Assembly: GCF_900111595.1 (NCBI RefSeq)
Contig: NZ_FOHN01000012.1
Location: forward strand, 35,622 to 99,621
Reading direction: 5' to 3'
Origin: [Clostridium] polysaccharolyticum
Lineage (GTDB): Bacteria; Bacillota; Clostridia; Lachnospirales; Lachnospiraceae
DNA: 64,000 bases
Positions 37,207-47,455 of the stretch are shown here, in pieces. The notes under the pieces are model-generated. The model made no database searches, was not told where the DNA came from, and saw nothing but the letters and a program-made list of their open reading frames with translations. Positions within the stretch are counted from its first letter, which is position 1. Each line of letters opens with the position of its first letter. The translations under genes were made by a program, and so were the position numbers.

Positions 37207-39651
37207 TTAATTTAAATCTAATAACCGTTTTACTAATTTTACAGCTTCCTGTGCATCTCTTGAGTATCCATCTGCACCTATTTCATCAGCATAATCCTGA
37301 GTAATAACTGCCCCTCCAATGATAATTCTGGCAGTCAGTTTTTCTTCTTTTGCCCGTTCAATTACTGTTTTCATCTCAGTCATGGTAGTTGTCATAAGAG
37401 CAGACAATCCGATAATATCCGCATTTTTTTCTTTTGCTGTTTCAATAATCAGTTCTGTTGGAACATCTTTTCCAAGATCAATTACCTCAAACCCATAATT
37501 CTTTAACATAAGCACAACCAGATTTTTCCCTATGTCATGAATATCCCCTGCTACCGTAGCCATGATAACTGTTCCCAATTTTGTTTCATTTTCTTTTTTT
37601 AACATTGGTTCTAGATAATCTATTGCAATTTTCATAGTTTCGGCACTGCTAATAAGCTGAGGCAAAAAATAAATCTGTTTATCAAATAATCTTCCCACTT
37701 CATTTATGGCTGGAATCAGCATGGTTTCAATCATATGCTGTGGATCTTGCCCTGCCTCTAAAGCTTCCTTTACCAAATCAACAACTTGTTTTCTTCTTCC
37801 CTTAATAACAGCCTCTGCCACTTTATCAAAATTCTGGCTGCCTTCCACTTCCTTGGCAGCATCCTTAGTCTCCGTTACAATGGTCATTGGATTTTGGGTA
37901 ACTCTCTTTATATAATTCACATCTGCTTCTTCCTTATTCATTAATAAGTCCGTCGCAAATGCAACATTCATCAATAAATTCTGTGAAGGATTGGCAATGG
38001 CCATGGTTAATCCCTCTCGAATGGCTAAGGCTAAAAACGTGGAATTCACAAAGATTCGTTCTGGCAATCCAAAAGAAATGTTAGATAAACCACAAATTGT
38101 TGCAATTCCTAAATCGTGTTTACAATGACGAATGGTCTCCATAGTTTCCCATGCTGCCATTTTATTGGCTCCAATGGTATTCACCAATCCATCTACCACA
38201 ATATCTTTCTCCGTAAAGCCTTGTCGCTTGGCCTCCTGTAAAATGATCTGGATAATTTCTTTCTTCTCATCTAAATCCTTTGGAAGCCCCTCATCAGAAA
38301 GAGGAAGCAGAATAAACATGGCTCCATATTTTTTTACAATTGGAATTAATTTTTCAAACTTTTCCTTCTCCAAAGAAACGGAATTCACTAAAGCACGTCC
38401 TGGATAGATACGAAGGGCTGCTTCAATTACTGGAATATGGCTTGAGTCAATACATAAAGGCAAATCAGATGCTAATGTCAGTTCATTTACCACTTTCAGC
38501 ATCATTTCCTTCTCATCAATGCCATTCATTCCTACATTTACGTCTAGAATGCTTGCACCATTGTCTTTCTGTTCCTGTGCAAACTGAAGAACCATATCCA
38601 GGTTTCCTTCTCGAAGTTCTGCCTGCAGTGCTTTTTTCCCTGTAGGATTAATTCGTTCTCCTACTACCATAAAACGTCCATCTAAATCAAATTGTAATGT
38701 TTTTCTCTCTGTGGATAATGCTCTTACCTTTTCTGTATTGCAAGGAACTGGTTTTCTGCTTCCAATTTTCTTAGTCAATGCTTTAATATGCTCTGGCGTG
38801 CTTCCACAACATCCACCTACAATAGCAGCTCCTGCTTCCACAAGTTCTTCCATATGTTTTGCAAATTCCTCTGGCTGCATATCAAATACAGTCTCTCCAT
38901 CTTCTAAATGAGGCAATCCTGCATTTGGCTTTGCAATAATTGGAATGGTCGCAACACGTTTCATTTCTTCTACTACAGTAAGCATCTTGTCTGGTCCAGT
39001 AGAACAGTTAAGACCTACCGCACTTACCCCTAAATTTTCTAATACCACTACTGCAGTTGCTGGATCGGTTCCAAATAAAGTTTTACAGTCATCATTAAAG
39101 GTTAAGGTAGCCATAATAGGCAAATCACAGCACTCTTTGATTGCAATCACTGCTGCCCTTGTTTCCTGCAGACTCATCATGGTTTCCACAACAAATAAGT
39201 CAACATCTGCTTCTAACAGATACTTCACTTGTTCCTTGTACACATCAATCAGTTCTTCCACAAGCATCTTTCCAATAGGATACACTTGCTCTCCTGTCAT
39301 GGTAAGGTCACCAGCCACCCATATTTTTCGCTCTGGATACTTTTCTTTTGCACGTTTTACCGCCTCTTTTGACAATCCTACTAACACATGATTCATATGC
39401 TGGATATCATTTTCCAGTCCATACTCTTTTAACTTAATGCGATTTCCTGTAAAAGTAGGAGCATACAGAATATCTGTCCCTGCTTCAATAAACTCCATCT
39501 GTAATTCAATCAGTTTTTCTGGATTTTCCAGTATCCATTTTTCAGGACATACTCCTGCTGGCATCCCCTTTTTATATAAATTAGAACCTGTTGCACCATC
39601 TAAAAATATGACCTTAGATTCTGCAAGTTCTTTCCATTCTTTCTTGTTCAT
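37207..39651 (-). CDS. metH: cobalamin-dependent methionine synthase without reactivation domain
   Basis: Transfers the methyl of 5-methyltetrahydrofolate via cob(I)alamin to homocysteine. Homocysteine-binding domain about 1-300 with zinc ligands in GLNCSTGPD and GGCCGSTPEHI. Pterin-binding domain about 320-575 (MVVGERINPTGKKALQ, LDVNVGMNG). B12 cap and Rossmann-like domain about 595-814 with the cobalt ligand in GDIHDIGKNLV, then GLSALMTTTM and IIGGAVIT. At 814 residues it ends after the B12 domain, so the SAM reactivation domain of E. coli MetH is absent. It is 37 bp after the fused HMT/MTHFR gene. Confidence 0.95.
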   Translation of the reverse strand: MNKKEWKELAESKVIFLDGATGSNLYKKGMPAGVCPEKWILENPEKLIELQMEFIEAGTDILYAPTFTGNRIKLKEYGLENDIQHMNHVLVGLSKEAVKRAKEKYPERKIWVAGDLTMTGEQVYPIGKMLVEELIDVYKEQVKYLLEADVDLFVVETMMSLQETRAAVIAIKECCDLPIMATLTFNDDCKTLFGTDPATAVVVLENLGVSAVGLNCSTGPDKMLTVVEEMKRVATIPIIAKPNAGLPHLEDGETVFDMQPEEFAKHMEELVEAGAAIVGGCCGSTPEHIKALTKKIGSRKPVPCNTEKVRALSTERKTLQFDLDGRFMVVGERINPTGKKALQAELREGNLDMVLQFAQEQKDNGASILDVNVGMNGIDEKEMMLKVVNELTLASDLPLCIDSSHIPVIEAALRIYPGRALVNSVSLEKEKFEKLIPIVKKYGAMFILLPLSDEGLPKDLDEKKEIIQIILQEAKRQGFTEKDIVVDGLVNTIGANKMAAWETMETIRHCKHDLGIATICGLSNISFGLPERIFVNSTFLALAIREGLTMAIANPSQNLLMNVAFATDLLMNKEEADVNYIKRVTQNPMTIVTETKDAAKEVEGSQNFDKVAEAVIKGRRKQVVDLVKEALEAGQDPQHMIETMLIPAINEVGRLFDKQIYFLPQLISSAETMKIAIDYLEPMLKKENETKLGTVIMATVAGDIHDIGKNLVVLMLKNYGFEVIDLGKDVPTELIIETAKEKNADIIGLSALMTTTMTEMKTVIERAKEEKLTARIIIGGAVITQDYADEIGADGYSRDAQEAVKLVKRLLDLN

Positions 39652-39688
39652 TGCTATACCAAACCTTTCTTAGTTCTAAACCTCTAAG

Positions 39689-41494
39689 TTACTGTATCGT
39701 TATTTTATCCATGAAACTTACCCTGTTAAACGGCAGCATAAAATAATATCCATCTGCAAAAGCATAAAGTTTTTCTATAATTTCACTAGCGATTTCAGCT
39801 CCCACAATCTCTGCTTCTTTGCGGCTCATATCTGGATGATAGCGATTTACAATTTCATCTGGTACATGAATGCCAGCTAATTCATTTTTTACAAATGTTG
39901 CATTACGAAAACTGGTAAATGGCATAATTCCACATAAAATCTTCGTATCGATTCTTTCTTTAATCTGGTGTATCCGTTCAATATCTTCTGGAGCGTAAAT
40001 AGGCTGTGTAAGAAAATATGCTGCCCCTGCATCTGCTTTCTTTTTCATTCGTTCTACTACTTTATCAATTCTTCCAGCATAATTCAAAGCTCCACCATAA
40101 TAAATAGGTTCATCTGAAAAATGCTCCTGATTCATTTCCTTCATAAAATTCATAAGCTGTATGGAATTATAATCAAACACACTGGAAATAGAACTTCGGC
40201 TTACACTAGGCACAGGATCTCCTGTTACAATCAAAAGATTCCGGATATCGTTAATATATGCACCTAATAACGAAGAACGCATGGCAATCATATTACGATC
40301 TCTGCAGCAAACATGAGGCATTACAGAAACACCCACATCATGTACCAGTTTCACACTCATCAGTATTGAATCCACACGGCTTCGTCCTCTTGGTGAATCC
40401 GCCATAGTAATAATGTCCACATTATGCTCTTTTAAATACTGTGCATGCTGAATAACTGACTCATACTTTGCATCGTAAGGTGGATCTAATTCCACAGCCA
40501 CAACCTTTTTTCCTTGCTTTAATTTTTCATAAAACGCATTTGCTATTGCTGGTTTTTTCTGTTCTTTTTGTTCTTCCTGTACAACTTCTATTGCTGCTGC
40601 TTTCAAAACTGTTTTTTGTGAAATAGACTGAGCAAGTTTCTTAATGTAAGCAGGTGTTGTACCACAGCAGCCTCCAACAATATCCAATCCCAGTTCTGCT
40701 GCTTCTAGCATGTTTTCCACAAAATAATCTGCATTATCACGAAATACCATTCGATTCTGGAACTTTTCCGGATAACCAGCGTTTGGCATAGCAATGATAT
40801 ATTTATTCTTTGGAAAAACCATTTTCTTTAGAATCTGGCACATGTGTCCCGAACCAACACCACAGTTAAAACCAGCTGCATCAATCTGTTCCATCTTGCC
40901 AGCCATTTCCAGCAGACGGCTGGCTTTGATCCCCATTGAAGAATATCCGTTATGGTTCACACAAAAATCTGTTATAAGGAATACATCACTTTTTTCTTTT
41001 ACATAAGCAATTACTTCCTGTATCATAATTAAATCTGAAAAGGTTTCAAATAAAATCACAGGCAGCTTTTCTTCTATAAAAATGTCACAGATTCTTTTAT
41101 ATTCTTTTATTATATCTTCTTTTGTCCGATCCGGATTATACGGAATCGGTCCAATATCTCCTGCAATAAATACAGGCTGGGATTCTATCTGTTTATTCTC
41201 TTTTGTAACTTTTTCTACTGCATTTTTTGCAATACGGCATGCTGCACGGATTATGTTCTCTTGTTCCTCTGCTCCCACTTGCAGCACATCCCTGCTGGCT
41301 GCAAACGTATTTGTCCGAAGCAGCCTTGCACCTGCCTTTATATATTCCATATGTATTTCTTCAATAAATTCTGGTTCATTTATATTGGCAAATTCAGAAA
41401 CCAGTCTATCATTTCCCTTTAATGCTGCATAATAGGTTCCCATTGCTCCATCTGTAATTAATCTGTTTTCTTTTAAATACTCTTGTAATTTCAT
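39689..41494 (-). CDS. bifunctional homocysteine S-methyltransferase / methylenetetrahydrofolate reductase
   Basis: 601 residues, YitJ-type fusion. The N-terminal homocysteine methyltransferase domain (about 1-290) has ITDGAMGTYYAAL, AGFNCGVGSG and GGCCGTTPAYI zinc ligands. A linker follows, then an MTHFR domain (about 315-601) with VAVELDPPYDAKYES, LLIVTGDP and YFLTQPIYAPEDI. It can supply methyl-THF for the MetH that follows. ATG start behind AAAGGAGAGG. No S-box riboswitch is visible in the 110-bp upstream gap, only a hairpin (41544-41572). Confidence 0.93.
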   Translation of the reverse strand: MKLQEYLKENRLITDGAMGTYYAALKGNDRLVSEFANINEPEFIEEIHMEYIKAGARLLRTNTFAASRDVLQVGAEEQENIIRAACRIAKNAVEKVTKENKQIESQPVFIAGDIGPIPYNPDRTKEDIIKEYKRICDIFIEEKLPVILFETFSDLIMIQEVIAYVKEKSDVFLITDFCVNHNGYSSMGIKASRLLEMAGKMEQIDAAGFNCGVGSGHMCQILKKMVFPKNKYIIAMPNAGYPEKFQNRMVFRDNADYFVENMLEAAELGLDIVGGCCGTTPAYIKKLAQSISQKTVLKAAAIEVVQEEQKEQKKPAIANAFYEKLKQGKKVVAVELDPPYDAKYESVIQHAQYLKEHNVDIITMADSPRGRSRVDSILMSVKLVHDVGVSVMPHVCCRDRNMIAMRSSLLGAYINDIRNLLIVTGDPVPSVSRSSISSVFDYNSIQLMNFMKEMNQEHFSDEPIYYGGALNYAGRIDKVVERMKKKADAGAAYFLTQPIYAPEDIERIHQIKERIDTKILCGIMPFTSFRNATFVKNELAGIHVPDEIVNRYHPDMSRKEAEIVGAEIASEIIEKLYAFADGYYFMLPFNRVSFMDKITIQ

Positions 41495-41543
41495 GAACCT
41501 CTCCTTTGTCTGTTAATGGATAATTTATAATATCATAAAATCA

Positions 41544-41572
41544 GGTTTATGGGCAACCAGTTGCCCAAACCT
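41544..41572 (-). repeat. strong hairpin between the ECF S gene and the HMT/MTHFR gene
   Basis: GGTTT-GGGCAAC-TG-GTTGCCC-AT-AAACC on the minus strand. Only a weak T tract (TGATTTT) follows, so it may be a leaky terminator or a processing site. Confidence 0.5.
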
Positions 41573-41604
41573 TACTTATATTTAAATACTATCACCACAT
41601 TTTC

Positions 41605-42135
41605 TTAATGAAACTGTTCCTGCAGCTGATTTAATACTGGTACCAGTACAATAGTTACCACTCCCGCAGTAACAACTTGTGTCACATTGGCAGATATTGA
41701 AAACAGTGGCGTAAAAAAATTATGAAATAAAATTACTTCCGCAATATAATACCCTGCACATTTTACGATTAATGCTGCACACATGGCAAAAAAGATCTGC
41801 ATCTTGCCTTTTTTATGCTTCGTAATGGCACCTACTGCATATCCTTCTATCCATAATGTTATAAATGTAAAGGGCGCCCATATTGTCCAGCCAGATGTCA
41901 AATCAAACAGTGCCATTCCAAAGGAACCTGAAACCGCACCAATTCTGCTTCCAAATAAAATGGCTGCTATATAAACAGGAACATTGCCAAGATGAACAAG
42001 CCCTCCAGCACCTGAAATAGGCAATGTTATGTTAATAAATCTTGTTGCAATATAAACGAAAGCAGAAAACAAAGCAGTAATTGTCATTTTATAAATTCTT
42101 GTACTTCTACTTGTAACCATATTTTTCTCTTTCAT
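41605..42135 (-). CDS. ECF transporter S-component family membrane protein
   Basis: 176 residues, mostly membrane. The N-terminal MTITALFSAFVYIATRFINI and GLVHLGNVPVYIAAILFG followed by GAVSGSFGMALFDLTSG are the pattern of vitamin-binding S components of energy-coupling-factor importers. About five to six helices. Substrate cannot be read from sequence. The position just upstream of folate- and B12-dependent methionine genes makes a folate, cobalamin or other cofactor precursor an attractive inference only. ATG behind GGAGG. 9 bp after the amidase gene. Confidence 0.82.
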   Translation of the reverse strand: MKEKNMVTSRSTRIYKMTITALFSAFVYIATRFINITLPISGAGGLVHLGNVPVYIAAILFGSRIGAVSGSFGMALFDLTSGWTIWAPFTFITLWIEGYAVGAITKHKKGKMQIFFAMCAALIVKCAGYYIAEVILFHNFFTPLFSISANVTQVVTAGVVTIVLVPVLNQLQEQFH

Positions 42136-42144
42136 TACCTCCTC

Positions 42145-42822
42145 CTATTTATGAAATGCTTCAATATAATCAAATACTTTATCCTTAAAACTGTCCCATG
42201 CATCTTCATGGTCTACAAAATACTTAGGACAGATTTTTTTGGTTACATCATAATGACGAATGATATCATCCTGTTTTAAGTTATATTTTCCACATAGCCA
42301 TGCCGCAAGCTTTACAAGAGAACGATAAGTTTCCTCTGTAAATTTTCCTGTTTCATCCTGGTGACAGCATTCAATGCTAATGGTATCAATATTCCGCTTG
42401 TTAGACGCATAAGAAATTTCTTCTAAAGGAATGCACTGAATAATTTCCCCATCCAACCCTATAATAAAATGACTGCTTGCATAAGTCTCTTTGCTATCTT
42501 TCAATCCTTCAAAATAATTACGGTTATTCTTGGCACTTGACCCTGGATTTGCTGTATAATGAACCACAATGCCTTTTACTCTTCTTAACTTATCCCCTGG
42601 CCTGGAATACTCATTAGGTGTTAAAAACTGTTCTTCAATTGCAGGCTTCCCAACTTTCTGCGTAGGAAACAGTTTTGAAATAATCCCAGGTCCATTTCCT
42701 CTTTTCTCACTTGCAGAATATAAAAGTCCGTAAATGACAGCCAGAAATAAGATAATTCCACATATCTTCATAAAACATTCTTTCGGATCTGTTTTTCTTC
42801 TTTTTCGTTTTTTCATATGCAT
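42145..42822 (-). CDS. N-acetylmuramoyl-L-alanine amidase (Amidase_2 type), membrane-anchored
   Basis: 225 residues. A basic start (KKRKRRKTDPKE) precedes one transmembrane helix (IILFLAVIYGLLY). The amidase_2/PGRP domain starts about residue 80: VKGIVVHYTANPGSSAKNN (zinc His), SSHFIIGLDGEIIQCIPL, SIECCHQDETGKFTEET, and IIRHYDVTKKICPKYF, which has the second His and the catalytic Lys/Cys region. It cleaves peptide stems from peptidoglycan. The second ATG (42816) has better site spacing and may be the real start. Confidence 0.9.
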   Translation of the reverse strand: MHMKKRKRRKTDPKECFMKICGIILFLAVIYGLLYSASEKRGNGPGIISKLFPTQKVGKPAIEEQFLTPNEYSRPGDKLRRVKGIVVHYTANPGSSAKNNRNYFEGLKDSKETYASSHFIIGLDGEIIQCIPLEEISYASNKRNIDTISIECCHQDETGKFTEETYRSLVKLAAWLCGKYNLKQDDIIRHYDVTKKICPKYFVDHEDAWDSFKDKVFDYIEAFHK

Positions 42823-42912
42823 ATTCCCCCTGCCTTTTCAGGTTTATCAGTTTATGAATACATCCTGTCTTTTTTGCTTTTAAAATAACGTGTATTTAAA
42901 TTTATATAAATC

Positions 42913-42956
42913 GAAAAAAGCCTGTCGCTAACTTTCGTTAATGCCGACAGGCTTAA
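42913..42956 (-). terminator. pyk terminator
   Basis: AAGCCTGTCG paired with CGACAGGCTT, followed by T6 on the minus strand, about 60 bp past pyk. Confidence 0.9.
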
Positions 42957-43015
42957 AGATAACTCCATTAATATTTAATTATTCCACAAATGCCTGCAAA
43001 ATACAAGCTTGTTTT

Positions 43016-44437
43016 TTATTCTCCTGCTTTTTCCACTTTGATCATATTTGTTGCTCCTTCAATACCTAAAGGAATCCCCGCTGTAATTACTGCAATGTCT
43101 CCAGCTTTTAAGTAACCAGCTTCTTTTGCACGATTCACTGCATGACCAAATAAAGCCATTGTATCGCTTTCTTTTTCAATCTTAATTGGAATAACACCCC
43201 AAGCTAAGTTTAGCTGGCGTAATACTTGTTCGTTTACTGAGCATCCAATAATAGGACTTGCTGGACGGTATTTTGCTACACGTCTTGCTGTAGAACCAGA
43301 CATTGTTACAGATACGATTGCTTCTGCATTTAAGTCATGCGCTGTCATAACCGTTGCATGGGAAATCGCTTCTCTGACTGTAGCATGCTCTTTGGATTCC
43401 ATAATTCTGAAACGTTTTTTATAGTCAATATCTTTTTCTGTTCTTTCTGCAATTTTTGCCATCATGGCAACAGATTCTACTGGATATTTTCCAGCAGCTG
43501 TTTCACCTGATAACATAATAGCTCCTGTACCATCATAAATAGCATTTGCTACATCAGAAATCTCCGCACGAGTAGGTCTTGGGTTTTTCATCATGGAATC
43601 TAACATCTGAGTTGCTGTAATAACTTGTTTACCAGCTTTGTACACTTTCTTGATGATCATTTTTTGAATTACTGGTACTTCTTCACCTGGAATCTCAACA
43701 CCCATATCCCCACGAGCGATCATGATACCATCGGAAGCTTCAATAATTTCATCAATATTGTCAACGCCTTCTTTGTTCTCTATTTTTGAAATAATGCGAA
43801 TTGCATCACCATTGTTTTCGCTTAAGACTTTTCTAACTTCGAATACGTCAGCAGCACTTCTTACGAAAGATGCAGCAACAAAATCGTATCCTGTTTTGCA
43901 AGCAAAGATAATGTCTTCTCTATCTTTTTCACTTAGATATGGCATGCTAAGCCTAGTATCTGGAACATTTACACCCTTTGTATTGGAAACTGGTCCTTCA
44001 TTTAGAACTTTACATACGATATCTGTTTCTGTTTTTCCTTCAACAGTCATCTCAATCAGGCCATCATCAATTAAGATGCGTGTTCCGATTTTAACATCCT
44101 TTGGTAATCCTGTATAGCTAATAGAAACAATGTCTTTTGTTCCAGCAATCTCACGGGTAGTTAATGTAAAGGTCTGGCCTTTCTCAAGATATTCTTTCCC
44201 ATTAGCAAAATCTCTTAATCTGATTTCTGGACCTTTGGTATCTAAAAGTGCTGCAATAGGACGTCCGGCTTCTTCACGTACTTTACAAAGTGCATCAAAT
44301 CTTTTGCCATGTTCTTCATAACTTCCGTGTGAAAAGTTGAAACGAGCAACATCCATTCCTGCTTCTGCAACTTGCTTTAACACTCCTGGCTGATCTGTAG
44401 CTGGTCCTAGTGTACAAATAATTTTTGTTTTTCTCAT
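43016..44437 (-). CDS. pyk: pyruvate kinase
   Basis: Last step of glycolysis, phosphoenolpyruvate and ADP to pyruvate and ATP. It is 473 residues without the extra C-terminal PEP-utiliser domain found in bacilli. Motifs are KIICTLGPATDQPG at the start, DTKGPEIRL near 66, the signature IRIISKIENKEGVDNIDEII (K near 220), GDMGVEIP and MLDSMMKNPRPTRAEISDVANAI. ATG behind GAAAGG. Monocistronic, closed by the hairpin at 42913. Confidence 0.97.
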   Translation of the reverse strand: MRKTKIICTLGPATDQPGVLKQVAEAGMDVARFNFSHGSYEEHGKRFDALCKVREEAGRPIAALLDTKGPEIRLRDFANGKEYLEKGQTFTLTTREIAGTKDIVSISYTGLPKDVKIGTRILIDDGLIEMTVEGKTETDIVCKVLNEGPVSNTKGVNVPDTRLSMPYLSEKDREDIIFACKTGYDFVAASFVRSAADVFEVRKVLSENNGDAIRIISKIENKEGVDNIDEIIEASDGIMIARGDMGVEIPGEEVPVIQKMIIKKVYKAGKQVITATQMLDSMMKNPRPTRAEISDVANAIYDGTGAIMLSGETAAGKYPVESVAMMAKIAERTEKDIDYKKRFRIMESKEHATVREAISHATVMTAHDLNAEAIVSVTMSGSTARRVAKYRPASPIIGCSVNEQVLRQLNLAWGVIPIKIEKESDTMALFGHAVNRAKEAGYLKAGDIAVITAGIPLGIEGATNMIKVEKAGE

Positions 44438-44610
44438 TGACTTCTGCCTTTCTTATCTAGTATTTAAATGTAATTTAAACAGCACGTTCTAAAATAATTC
44501 TGCCCCCATATTATCTTTTTTATTTTTCCAATTTATAATTTCAAAAACCTTCTAGCAGATAATTCTCCCTTTATGCTTTTGTGCATTTAATCTCCAAATA
44601 AATTTCTATA

Positions 44611-44640
44611 CTAAAAAACATCAGATATTCTGATGCTTCT
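44611..44640 (-). terminator. terminator of the efflux operon
   Basis: GCATCAGAATATCTGATG palindrome followed by T6 on the minus strand, about 120 bp past the permease gene. The remainder of 44438-44757 shows no gene. Confidence 0.8.
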
Positions 44641-44757
44641 TAGTATTTGTTTATTATCTCAGAAATACTGTCTAATTGTAGCAGAAAAATGCGAAGTTGC
44701 AATTTTTTATATGTAAATACCATTATGAATGATTCATAATAACATCCTATGCATCAT

Positions 44758-46029
44758 TTAATCAAATCTAATTGCATCAACTGGTTTTATCCTTGATGCC
44801 TGCAATGCAGGTATAGCAGAAAATGCAACACCTTCAGTAACTGATATAAACAACGTAAACATTATTGTTCGTAAATGTAATTTGAGCAAGAATACAGTAA
44901 AAAAGAACTTTAAAATTATTGCAGAAAAAAACGAATACAAAACAATACAGCATATAATATTAATAAACCAAGATGTAATTGATATTACAATACCCTCAAA
45001 TATAAATTGCAACATAATATCTTTCGCATTTGCACCTAATGCACGCCGTATTCCAATTTCTGCAATACGTTCTTTAACTGAGAAAGAAAGTGTTAGCATA
45101 ATAATAAATCCAGATATTACAACAAGTGCCATTAAAATAGTATTACTAACAGCTTTAATAGCTTTTGCCACAATATTATACTTTTCCACTATGTCCATAT
45201 AAGTTGTTATCTGTAATTTTTCCATATTCCTGTTCTTTCTTAACCATTTCTTTACATATTTGCAATTTTCCTCGTAAGCTTCATTTGAAAATGCCAAAAC
45301 AAATGTATATTTTTTTGTAGATTGCATATTCTGATTTATTAGCCATGTATCTGGTATAAATAACCTGCAAGTCGCATTTATTTCTTCTGTAGATGATAAT
45401 GCACTATTAATTTTTAAATTAGAAGAAATTGTATTTGGCAAATCAGCAATCACACCTTTAACTTCTAATGTATATATCCTACTCTCAAATCTAAACTTTA
45501 TTTCTTCACCAACACTATTTTTCTTCCCAAACAACAATTTAGATGTACTCTCTTCAATGATAACCTTAGCATCTTTCTGATTATAATCTTTTTTTGAAAA
45601 ATCACTTCCATATAAAATAATATTCCTTTTGGAATAATCATCTCCATCATAATAATAAACTGGCTGAGATAAAAAAGAATAACTACATCCACTTAATTCC
45701 ATCGCAATATTTATACCAGTATTTCTGTACCTACGTTTACAAATACCAGTTGACAATAACGTTTGATATTCTGTCAAATTTATATCTTCCTTATCTACAA
45801 CTAATTCATCAACATTCAACTTACTATCTGAAGAAATAATCAGGCTCTTTGGATCAAAACATTGTGCTTTCTTATACTCATTTCTTATGTAGGTATTTAT
45901 CACTTCATTTCCTGTTGTAAAAAGAAATAAACCAAACGTAATACCTGCAATCGTCAATCCAACTCTTAACTTATTACTAAATACTGTCTTTATCAATATA
46001 TGAATTATAAATTTAATCTTTTCCAACAC
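44758..46029 (-). CDS. MacB/FtsX-type ABC transporter permease
   Basis: 423 residues. One N-terminal helix (VGLTIAGITFGLFLFTTGNEV), a large external domain of about 230 residues, and three C-terminal helices. The final part has FSVKERIAEIGIRRALGANAKDIMLQFIFEGI and ends with IPALQASRIKPVDAIRFD, the FtsX-like signature. The start is GTG at 46029, next to the ATPase stop, with GGAAAGG upstream. Its ATPase partner is disrupted, so it is probably not functional now even though its own frame is intact. Confidence 0.9.
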   Translation of the reverse strand: MLEKIKFIIHILIKTVFSNKLRVGLTIAGITFGLFLFTTGNEVINTYIRNEYKKAQCFDPKSLIISSDSKLNVDELVVDKEDINLTEYQTLLSTGICKRRYRNTGINIAMELSGCSYSFLSQPVYYYDGDDYSKRNIILYGSDFSKKDYNQKDAKVIIEESTSKLLFGKKNSVGEEIKFRFESRIYTLEVKGVIADLPNTISSNLKINSALSSTEEINATCRLFIPDTWLINQNMQSTKKYTFVLAFSNEAYEENCKYVKKWLRKNRNMEKLQITTYMDIVEKYNIVAKAIKAVSNTILMALVVISGFIIMLTLSFSVKERIAEIGIRRALGANAKDIMLQFIFEGIVISITSWFINIICCIVLYSFFSAIILKFFFTVFLLKLHLRTIMFTLFISVTEGVAFSAIPALQASRIKPVDAIRFD

Positions 46030-46582
46030 TTAATCCTTTCCCAAGTCTATTACTCGATCTGCAAATTGTGCTGCCCTTTGACTATGTGTCACCAAAATGA
46101 CCGTTTTTCCCTCGCTTTTCAACTGTTTAAACAGCTTCAATACAATTGATTCATTGCTATTATCAAGATTTCCAGTTGGTTCATCGGCTAAAATATACTT
46201 TGGCGAAAAAAGTAATGCTCTTGCAATAGCAACTCTCTGTTTTTCCCCTCCAGAAAGAAATCTTGCTTCCATTTTCATAATATCTTTTATACCAAGCAGA
46301 TTTGACAAGTATTCTAAATGTTTCTTAAGTTCTAAGGAAATTTTTTTATTACTATATACAATTGGTAAAATTATATTTTCATAAACATTTAAATCTTCCA
46401 GCAAATTATATGACTGAAATATGAAACCAAATTGTTCATTTCTTATTTAATAAAGTACTCTTTCCAATTCCTGATGGTCCTACAATTGAAACAAACTCAT
46501 TATCCTGTACAGAAAAACTCCTATTCTTAATAATAATTTTATCTTCTCTGTACTGTTTTGTAATATCTATCAAGTCAATCAT
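46030..46582 (-). pseudogene. ABC transporter ATP-binding protein (MacB-type) with internal deletion
   Basis: From the ATG at 46582 the frame gives MIDLIDITKQYRED and SIVGPSGIGKSTLLN (Walker A), then KK and a stop. The next frame resumes with RNEQFGFIFQSYNLLEDLNVYEN (Q-loop) and runs to the end through LSGGEKQRVAIARALL, ILADEPTGNLDN and VTHSQRA. Intact homologues carry about 30-35 residues between GKSTLLN and the Q-loop segment; here they are missing with a frame change. A deletion of about 100 bp is the simplest explanation. Confidence 0.85.
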
Positions 46583-46609
46583 AACGTATAACAAGTACCC
46601 CTCTCATAT

Positions 46610-47433
46610 TTACTTTTCATTATAAGTCAAATTCTCATAAACAATATCATTTTCTGAAATTCCTGATACAATTTGAGTATATTTTCCGTCAGATATCCCT
46701 GTTACAATAGGTTTATATATATATGAACCATCTTGATTTACACATGCAAAGGCATCACCATTTTCAAATTGATATATATAATTGTTTGGAATTGCTATTA
46801 CTCCATTCCGTTTGCTGAGCAGTATAAAAACTTGTACTTCCATTCCTGGTCTCAATAACATTTTACGATCTTTCACTTTTACGCTTATTTCGAAGATTCT
46901 TTTATTAATAGTATCACTAATATGAATTATTTTACCCTCTAACCTAATTCCATTATAAACAATATAGGACTCTGACTGATATGTAAAATTATTAACTAGT
47001 TCTTGTGGCAACTGAACGTTACATAGAATATTTTGATAACTTAATAATGTGATAACAATTACATCTCCATATGTTATATTTATTACTCTAACCTTATCCT
47101 TTACCCTATACACATTATTGCCCTGTTTTGCTATAAGCATGCCTCCTTTAACAATATCACCTTGCTTTACGCATATTTTATACTTGCTCTTCTTTTCAAG
47201 TCTTATATAATGATAATCCCTCTTATCAAATGTTATAACTCCCATTTTTTTCTATACTCTCTTATATCTGTGCGTGATACCTTATATGCACTATCAAAAT
47301 TCACATCATCATTTTCTAAATCTTTATCTGATATTTGGATTTCATACGGATCCCTATTATTCAATTCAAAATTAAGATATAAACAAAATACACATAACAC
47401 TAGTAACAATACTGTAACTATTATTCGTCTCAA
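46610..47433 (-). pseudogene. membrane-fusion (HlyD/MacA-like) protein split by a frameshift in an A7 tract
   Basis: The 5' part (47233-47433, TTG start behind AGGAGG) encodes a membrane anchor IIVTVLLLVLCVFCLYLNF and ends YRKKWEL. The 3' part (46610-47245) begins in the other frame and continues FDKRDYHYIRLEKKS with adaptor-like beta segments (VKQGDIVKGGMLIAKQ, VKVKDRKMLLRPGMEVQVFI, GVIAIPNNYIY). The shift is at seven A (47245-47251); eight would join the two into one about 274-residue MacA-like protein. It precedes the ATPase and permease genes. Confidence 0.75.
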
Positions 47434-47455
47434 ATACTTATTCCTCCTGCCCTAC

